Assembly (NCBI GenBank): GCA_041596215.1
Contig: JBFHIZ010000009.1
Coordinates: forward strand, 1-64,000
Direction: 5' to 3'
DNA: 64,000 nt
Source: JBFHIZ01 sp041596215
GTDB taxonomy: Bacteria; Bacillota; Clostridia; Lachnospirales; Lachnospiraceae
The notes under the pieces: model-generated
Told to the model about the DNA's origin: nothing
Seen by the model: the letters and a program-made list of their open reading frames with translations, nothing else
Database searches by the model: none
Translations under genes and position numbers: made by a program
Part shown: piece by piece, positions 59,372 to 64,000 of the stretch
Layout: every line of letters starts with the position of its first letter
How positions within the stretch are numbered: position 1 is the first letter of the stretch

Positions 59372-59400
59372 TTGCACCATAAATAAAAAGCGTGTATAAT
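59372..59400 (+). promoter_or_regulatory. Promoter for gpmI
   Basis: TTGCAC at 59372-59377, 17-bp spacer, perfect TATAAT at 59395-59400, 60 bp before the gpmI ATG. Confidence 0.82.
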
Positions 59401-59460
59401 TCATGTTCAGAAGATTAATTGTTATGAATTATAAAAGTTATTATTAAGGAGAAAAAAAGA

Positions 59461-61002
59461 ATGAGAAAAAAACCAGTTGTACTAATGATCTTAGACGGGT
59501 ATGGATTAAATGATCATGTGGAAGGAAATGCAGTAAAAGAAGCCAATACTCCAGTGATGGATCGTTTAACGAAGGAATATCCTTTTGTAAAAGGAAATGC
59601 AAGTGGTCTATCGGTTGGATTACCAGAGGGACAAATGGGGAATTCAGAAGTTGGACATTTAAATATGGGTGCAGGAAGAATTGTATATCAAGATCTTACG
59701 AAAATTACAAAATCAATTAAAGATGGAGATTTTTTTGAAAATGAAGCACTTTTGAGTGCAATAAATAATTGTAAAAAGAATAATAGTGCTTTGCATTTAT
59801 TTGGTTTGCTTTCCAATGGTGGTGTACATAGTCATAATACACATATTTATGCGTTGTTGGAATTAGCAAAGAAAAATAATATTGAAAAAGTATTTGTGCA
59901 TTGCTTTTTAGATGGTAGAGATACACCTCCATCTAGCGGAAAAGACTTTGCAATGGAATTACAAGAAAAAATGCGTGAAATTGGAGTGGGTGAAATTGCG
60001 TCTGTTCATGGAAGATACTATGCAATGGATCGTGACAATAATTATGAACGTGTAAAATTTGCATATGATGTATTGACAAAAGGAGAGGGTTTAACGGCAA
60101 AGGACGGTGTAACTGCAATTGCCGAATCTTATGATAGAAAGGAAACGGATGAATTTGTAAAACCAACAGCAGTAGTTAGAGATGGAAAAGCGATTGGTAC
60201 AATTACAGATAAAGATTCCATTATTTTCTTTAATTTTAGACCGGACCGTGCAAGAGAAATCACAAGAGCTTTTTGTGACGATGAATTCGATGGTTTTGCT
60301 CGAGAAAAAAAATTGGAGGTAACGTTTGTATGTTTTACTGATTATGATACTACCATTAAAAATAAAGAAGTTGCATTTAAAAAAGGGAAATTAACAAATA
60401 CATTTGGTGAATGGTTAGCAAATAATGGGTTAAAACAAGCACGTATAGCGGAAACTGAAAAATATGCGCATGTAACATTTTTCTTTAATGGAGGGATAGA
60501 AGAACCTAATGTTGGAGAAGATCGTATTTTAGTGAATTCTCCTAAAGTTGCAACTTATGATTTGCAACCTGAAATGAGTGCATTTGAAGTAAGAGATAAT
60601 TTAGTGAAGGCAATTCATGCAGGTATTTATGATGTAATTATTATTAATTTTGCAAATCCTGACATGGTGGGGCATACAGGAATTGAAGCGGCAGCTATTT
60701 CAGCAATTGAGGCAGTAGATGCTTGTGTAGGTAGTGCGTATGATGCAATTATGGAAGAAGATGGCGTGCTATTTATTTGTGCAGACCATGGAAATGCAGA
60801 ACAATTAATTGATTACGAAACAAAAAAACCATTTACGGCGCATACAACGAATCAAGTTCCATTTGTTCTAGTGAACTATGATAAGGAGTATACCTTAAAA
60901 GAAGGAGGAGCACTTGCTGATATTGTTCCTACTTTAATCGAAGTAATGGGAATGGATAAACCAGAGGAGATGACAGGGACATCATTGTTATTAAAAAAAT
61001 AA
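59461..61002 (+). CDS. gpmI: 2,3-bisphosphoglycerate-independent phosphoglycerate mutase
   Basis: Interconverts 3- and 2-phosphoglycerate; a two-manganese enzyme of the alkaline phosphatase superfamily. 513 residues. PVVLMILDGYGLN holds a metal Asp, GQMGNSEVGHLNMGAGRIV contains the phospho-Ser, and HCFLDGRDTPPSSG, NFRPDRAREITRAF, FANPDMVGHTG, and FICADHGNAEQL complete the metal and substrate sites. AAGGAG is upstream. It stands apart from gapA-pgk-tpiA, with its own promoter. Confidence 0.98.
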   Translation: MRKKPVVLMILDGYGLNDHVEGNAVKEANTPVMDRLTKEYPFVKGNASGLSVGLPEGQMGNSEVGHLNMGAGRIVYQDLTKITKSIKDGDFFENEALLSAINNCKKNNSALHLFGLLSNGGVHSHNTHIYALLELAKKNNIEKVFVHCFLDGRDTPPSSGKDFAMELQEKMREIGVGEIASVHGRYYAMDRDNNYERVKFAYDVLTKGEGLTAKDGVTAIAESYDRKETDEFVKPTAVVRDGKAIGTITDKDSIIFFNFRPDRAREITRAFCDDEFDGFAREKKLEVTFVCFTDYDTTIKNKEVAFKKGKLTNTFGEWLANNGLKQARIAETEKYAHVTFFFNGGIEEPNVGEDRILVNSPKVATYDLQPEMSAFEVRDNLVKAIHAGIYDVIIINFANPDMVGHTGIEAAAISAIEAVDACVGSAYDAIMEEDGVLFICADHGNAEQLIDYETKKPFTAHTTNQVPFVLVNYDKEYTLKEGGALADIVPTLIEVMGMDKPEEMTGTSLLLKK

Positions 61003-61005
61003 ATC

Positions 61006-61034
61006 TTGAAAAGTGTAGTTCTTTATGATACACT
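61006..61034 (+). promoter_or_regulatory. Promoter for secG
   Basis: TTGAAA at 61006-61011, 17-bp spacer, TACACT at 61029-61034. It starts just after the gpmI stop and 30 bp before the secG ATG. Confidence 0.7.
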
Positions 61035-61063
61035 TAGTTGTAATTGATTTTAGGAGGTGTACT

Positions 61064-61309
61064 ATGTTCGAAACAATAAGACCAATATTTACGGTTCTTT
61101 TTATAGTTGTATGCATATTGCTTACAGTCTTAGTATTAATGCAAGAAGGAAAAAGCGCAGGACTTGGATCTATCGGTGGTGCAGCTGAAACATATTGGGG
61201 AAAGAACAAGGGACGCTCGATGGAGGGAGCACTTGTTAAATTCACTAGAGTATTAGCAATTTTATTCATGGTTTTAGCGGCAGTACTAAATATTCCAAAG
61301 CCTATGTAA
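61064..61309 (+). CDS. secG: Preprotein translocase subunit SecG
   Basis: 81 residues with two membrane helices (PIFTVLFIVVCILLTVLVLM and VLAILFMVLAAVLNI). The loop between them has the conserved QEGKSAGLGSIGGAAETYWG. Assists SecYE in translocation. ATG at 61064 has AGGAGG upstream; an in-frame ATG at 61025 lies in the promoter region. The secG-rnr-smpB order is typical of Firmicutes. Confidence 0.96.
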   Translation: MFETIRPIFTVLFIVVCILLTVLVLMQEGKSAGLGSIGGAAETYWGKNKGRSMEGALVKFTRVLAILFMVLAAVLNIPKPM

Positions 61310-61314
61310 TTTTA

Positions 61315-61343
61315 AACACTCTTGCAAAAGAGTGTTTTTTTTT
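61315..61343 (+). terminator. Intrinsic terminator after secG
   Basis: AACACTCTT and AAGAGTGTT form a perfect 9-bp stem with a GCAA tetraloop, followed by a T-run. A further small hairpin ACCTGA / TCAGGT lies at 61344-61358, before rnr. Confidence 0.9.
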
Positions 61344-61380
61344 ACCTGATTTTCAGGTGAATCATAAAGGGAGAAAATAA

Positions 61381-63561
61381 TTGAAAAAAGAAGTAAAAGA
61401 AACAAAAGAAACAAAAGAAGAAATGGATGTAAATGAAAAAAGAAAAAAATTGATTGTAGAATTGTTGCATGATGAATTTTATGTACCAATGAAACAAAAA
61501 GAAATGGCTATGTTATTAAAAGTGGAAGGTAAAGATCGAGAAACATTTTCATTAATTATAGATCAATTAGAAAAAGAAGGAAATCTTTACATTACAAAAA
61601 AAGGAAAAATAATTAAAGCTACCAAAAAACCAAAAAGAGAAGAACCTTTGATTGAAGGAACTTTTGTCAGTAATCCAAGAGGATTTGGCTTTTTAGAGAT
61701 TGAAGATCAAGAGGAAGATTTGTTCATTCCAGCACCTTTTTGTAATGGTGCAATGCATCAAGATCTTGTAAAAGTTGAAATTTTAAAGACGCAAAGAGGA
61801 CAAAGAAAAGAAGCAAAAGTAGTTGAAATTGTAGCACGTGCTACGGATCAAATCGTAGGTTCTTTTCAAAAAAGTAAGAATTATGGGTTTGTTGTGTCGG
61901 ATTCAGATAAAGTGCAACAAGATTTGTTTATTCCAAAAGGAAAAGCAATGGGGGCAGTCACAGGTCATAAAGTGGTTGCAAAAATTGAAAATTACGGAAA
62001 TGAAAATAAAAAACCAGAAGGAAGAATTATAGAAATTATTGGGCATGAAAATGATCCAGGAGTTGATATTCTTTCCATGGTTCGCGCTTATGACTTACCA
62101 ATGGAATTTTCAGAAAAGATTATGAATCAAGTTGAAAAAGTTTCAGATGTAGTTCAAGAGGCTGACTTAAATGGAAGAACGGATTTAAGAAATTTGCCGA
62201 TGGTTACAATTGATGGTGAAGATGCTAAAGATTTAGATGATGCAGTAAGCTTAACGATGGATGGTGATAATTATGTGCTAGGTGTTCATATTGCGGATGT
62301 CAGTAACTATGTCCAAGAAAAATCAGCACTTGACCAGGAAGCTTTAAAAAGAGGAACAAGTGTATATTTAGTAGATCGAGTAATACCTATGTTACCACAT
62401 AAACTATCTAACGGAATTTGCTCGTTAAATGCGGGAGAAGATCGTTTAGCAATGAGTTGTACGATGACAATTTCCCCTAAAGGAGAAGTCCTTGATTCTA
62501 AAGTAGAAGAAACCGTGATTTGTGTAGATCGTAGAATGTCATATACGGTAGTAGATAAGTTATTAAAGAAAAATGATGAAAAATTAGCAAAAGAATATGC
62601 CCCATTATTGCCAATGTTCTTTAAAATGGAAGAACTTGCTGTGATTCTTAGAAAGAGAAGAAAAACAAGGGGGTCCATTGATTTTGATTTTCCTGAAACT
62701 AAGGTAATTTTAGATAAACAAGGAAAACCAATTGATATCAAACCATATGATAGAAATGATGCAACAAAACTAATAGAAGATTTTATGTTGATTGCTAATG
62801 AAACAGTTGCAGAAACATTTTTTTGGTTGGAAATTCCATTTTTATATCGAACACATGATGTGCCTGATAGTGAAAAAATCGTGAAACTTACTACATTTAT
62901 TAATAATTTCGGATATTCTCTTAAAACAACAAATAAGGAAGTACATCCGAAAGAAATTCAAAGACTTTTAACGAGATTAGAAGGGTCAATGGAAGAACCA
63001 TTGATTTCTAGATTAACGTTACGTAGTATGAAACAAGCAAATTATTCCACGGAAGCAACAGGGCATTTTGGATTGGCATGCAAGTATTATAGTCATTTCA
63101 CTTCTCCTATAAGGAGATATCCGGATTTGCAGATTCATCGCATTATGAAGGAATATCTTCGTGGAAAAATGAATGCAGATAAGAAAGATCATTTTCGTGA
63201 AATACTACCTGCAGTGGCAATACAAACTTCAAAAAGAGAACGAGTTGCACAGGAATTAGAGCGAGAAACTATAAAAATGAAACAAGTGGAATATATGCAA
63301 GAACGTCTGGGAGAAACTTATGAAGGAGTGATTTCAGGGGTAACTGGTTGGGGAATTTATGTGGAACTACCAAATACGGTAGAAGGAATGGTTCATATTT
63401 CTACCTTGCCAGGAGATTATTATGTCTATCAAGAAGAGACTTATGAAATTGTTGGAAAAGATACGGGTAAAACATTTAAATTAGGACAACAAGTTAAGAT
63501 TGTTGTTAAAAATACCGATAAATTAACTAGAAAGATTGATTTTGCCTTAGCAGAAGAATAA
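61381..63561 (+). CDS. rnr: Ribonuclease R
   Basis: 3'-5' exoribonuclease that degrades structured RNA and works with tmRNA. 726 residues. A Lys/Glu/Thr-rich start and N-terminal helix-turn-helix precede two cold-shock domains (EGTFVSNPRGFGFLEI, VGSFQKSKNYGFVVSDSD). The RNB domain has VTIDGEDAKDLDDAVSL (catalytic Asp cluster) and HFTSPIRRYPDLQIHR, and the S1 domain is YEGVISGVTGWGIYVELPN. The Lys-rich C-tail of some RNase R proteins is absent. TTG at 61381 with GGGAG upstream. The proximity of smpB fits trans-translation. Confidence 0.97.
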   Translation: MKKEVKETKETKEEMDVNEKRKKLIVELLHDEFYVPMKQKEMAMLLKVEGKDRETFSLIIDQLEKEGNLYITKKGKIIKATKKPKREEPLIEGTFVSNPRGFGFLEIEDQEEDLFIPAPFCNGAMHQDLVKVEILKTQRGQRKEAKVVEIVARATDQIVGSFQKSKNYGFVVSDSDKVQQDLFIPKGKAMGAVTGHKVVAKIENYGNENKKPEGRIIEIIGHENDPGVDILSMVRAYDLPMEFSEKIMNQVEKVSDVVQEADLNGRTDLRNLPMVTIDGEDAKDLDDAVSLTMDGDNYVLGVHIADVSNYVQEKSALDQEALKRGTSVYLVDRVIPMLPHKLSNGICSLNAGEDRLAMSCTMTISPKGEVLDSKVEETVICVDRRMSYTVVDKLLKKNDEKLAKEYAPLLPMFFKMEELAVILRKRRKTRGSIDFDFPETKVILDKQGKPIDIKPYDRNDATKLIEDFMLIANETVAETFFWLEIPFLYRTHDVPDSEKIVKLTTFINNFGYSLKTTNKEVHPKEIQRLLTRLEGSMEEPLISRLTLRSMKQANYSTEATGHFGLACKYYSHFTSPIRRYPDLQIHRIMKEYLRGKMNADKKDHFREILPAVAIQTSKRERVAQELERETIKMKQVEYMQERLGETYEGVISGVTGWGIYVELPNTVEGMVHISTLPGDYYVYQEETYEIVGKDTGKTFKLGQQVKIVVKNTDKLTRKIDFALAEE

Positions 63562-63592
63562 GCATTTGATTTATAAAGTAGAGGGAATCGTT

Positions 63593-64000
63593 GTGAAGAA
63601 TGAACCAAGAAAATTAGTAGCAAATAATAAAAAAGCGTATTTTGATTATTTTATTGAAGATAAATTTGAAGCGGGTATGGTGCTTCATGGTACAGAAGTG
63701 AAATCTCTCAGGACTGGAAAATGTAGTATTAAAGAGGCTTTTATTCGTATAGAAAATGGAGAGGTTTTTATTTACGGTATGCACATTAGCCCGTATGAAA
63801 AAGGTAATATTTTTAATAAAGATCCGCTACGTGTAAGAAAATTATTATTACATAAAGTTCAAATTAATAAAATGGTAACAAAAATTGCGGAACAAGGTTA
63901 TACCATTGCTCCATTACAGGTATATTTTAATGAAGGAAGAGCAAAAATAGAAATTGGTATTGCAAAAGGAAAGAAGAATTACGATAAACGCCAAGAAATT
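63593..64000 (+). CDS. smpB: SsrA-binding protein SmpB (3' end outside window)
   Basis: tmRNA-binding partner for ribosome rescue. 136 codons are visible, open to the window edge; the full protein is about 155. KNEPRKLVANNKKAYFDYFI, GMVLHGTEVKSLRTGKCS, IYGMHISPYEKGN, RKLLLHKVQINKM and VYFNEGRAKIEIGIAKGKK are the core motifs. The start is GTG at 63593 with GAGGG about 8 nt upstream. It lies 31 bp after rnr. Confidence 0.95.
   Translation, partial: MKNEPRKLVANNKKAYFDYFIEDKFEAGMVLHGTEVKSLRTGKCSIKEAFIRIENGEVFIYGMHISPYEKGNIFNKDPLRVRKLLLHKVQINKMVTKIAEQGYTIAPLQVYFNEGRAKIEIGIAKGKKNYDKRQEI

Noticed and set aside
1..64000. tRNA or rRNA genes
   Set aside because: No cloverleaf with a GTTCRA-type T-loop and no rRNA-like sequence was noticed on either strand; a covariance-model scan would be decisive.

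Overview
The window is 64 kb of AT-rich, densely coded chromosome. Gene content and order match a low-GC Gram-positive of class Clostridia, most likely Lachnospiraceae-like. Supporting signs are the infB-rbfA-nrnA-truB-ribF-rpsO-pnp order, the yqhY-nusB-xseA-xseB-ispA-dxs-tlyA-nadK-argR-recN order, the yicC-remA-gmk-rpoZ-rimO-pgsA-cinA-recA order, strong AGGAGG-type ribosome binding sites, many TTG starts, Bacillus-type LexA boxes and sigma-A type promoters. No rRNA, tRNA, CRISPR array or prophage was seen. The only mobile-element trace is a decayed IS30-family transposase fragment.

Layout. 1-9.4 kb: translation and RNA genes (infB with a repeat-rich N-terminal part, rbfA, nrnA, truB, ribF), an exported NlpC/P60 hydrolase with its own consensus promoter, then rpsO and pnp separated by a terminator and a long hairpin. 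9.4-13.6 kb: deoB, prfC and a membrane-anchored transglutaminase-like protein. 13.6-22.5 kb: a tightly packed cluster for transcription termination, exonuclease VII, isoprenoids, rRNA methylation, NAD kinase, arginine regulation and recombination. 22.5-28.3 kb: glycogen synthase, a GH25 lysozyme-like protein, a membrane phosphoesterase and a convergent GH13 glucanohydrolase under a LacI/CcpA-like operator. 28.3-36 kb: rqcH, a CarD-like regulator and the yicC to cinA cluster. 36-41.8 kb: IS30 remnant, SOS-controlled recA-recX, RNase Y and an aspartate-type aminotransferase. 41.9-50.2 kb: a Xer-type recombinase, DAHP synthase, a murL-murD2 pair for an alternative D-glutamate route in peptidoglycan, a cysteine desulfurase-IscU-MnmA sulfur-transfer operon and a PHP phosphatase. 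50.4-53.6 kb: gapA-pgk-tpiA. 53.6-59.4 kb: a HAD hydrolase, a heterodimeric ABC exporter preceded by a short leader ORF and terminator, and a cation diffusion facilitator. 59.4-64 kb: gpmI, secG, rnr and the start of smpB.

How the parts work together. gapA, pgk, tpiA and gpmI cover the lower glycolytic trunk and glgA and the GH13 enzyme cover alpha-glucan metabolism. pnp, rny, rnr, yicC and nrnA form a large part of an RNA-decay toolkit. smpB and rqcH are two ribosome-rescue or quality-control factors. Cysteine desulfurase, IscU and MnmA link sulfur mobilisation to tRNA thiolation.

The most interesting items are: (1) a promoter, a 24-codon leader ORF with a strong ribosome binding site, an anti-terminator-capable segment and an intrinsic terminator ahead of the ABC exporter, which looks like translation-sensing attenuation; (2) the murL-murD2 pair; (3) a long rpsO-pnp hairpin resembling the PNPase autoregulatory site of enterobacteria; and (4) convergent gene pairs with overlapping or abutting stops, where hairpins serving one gene lie inside the coding end of the other.
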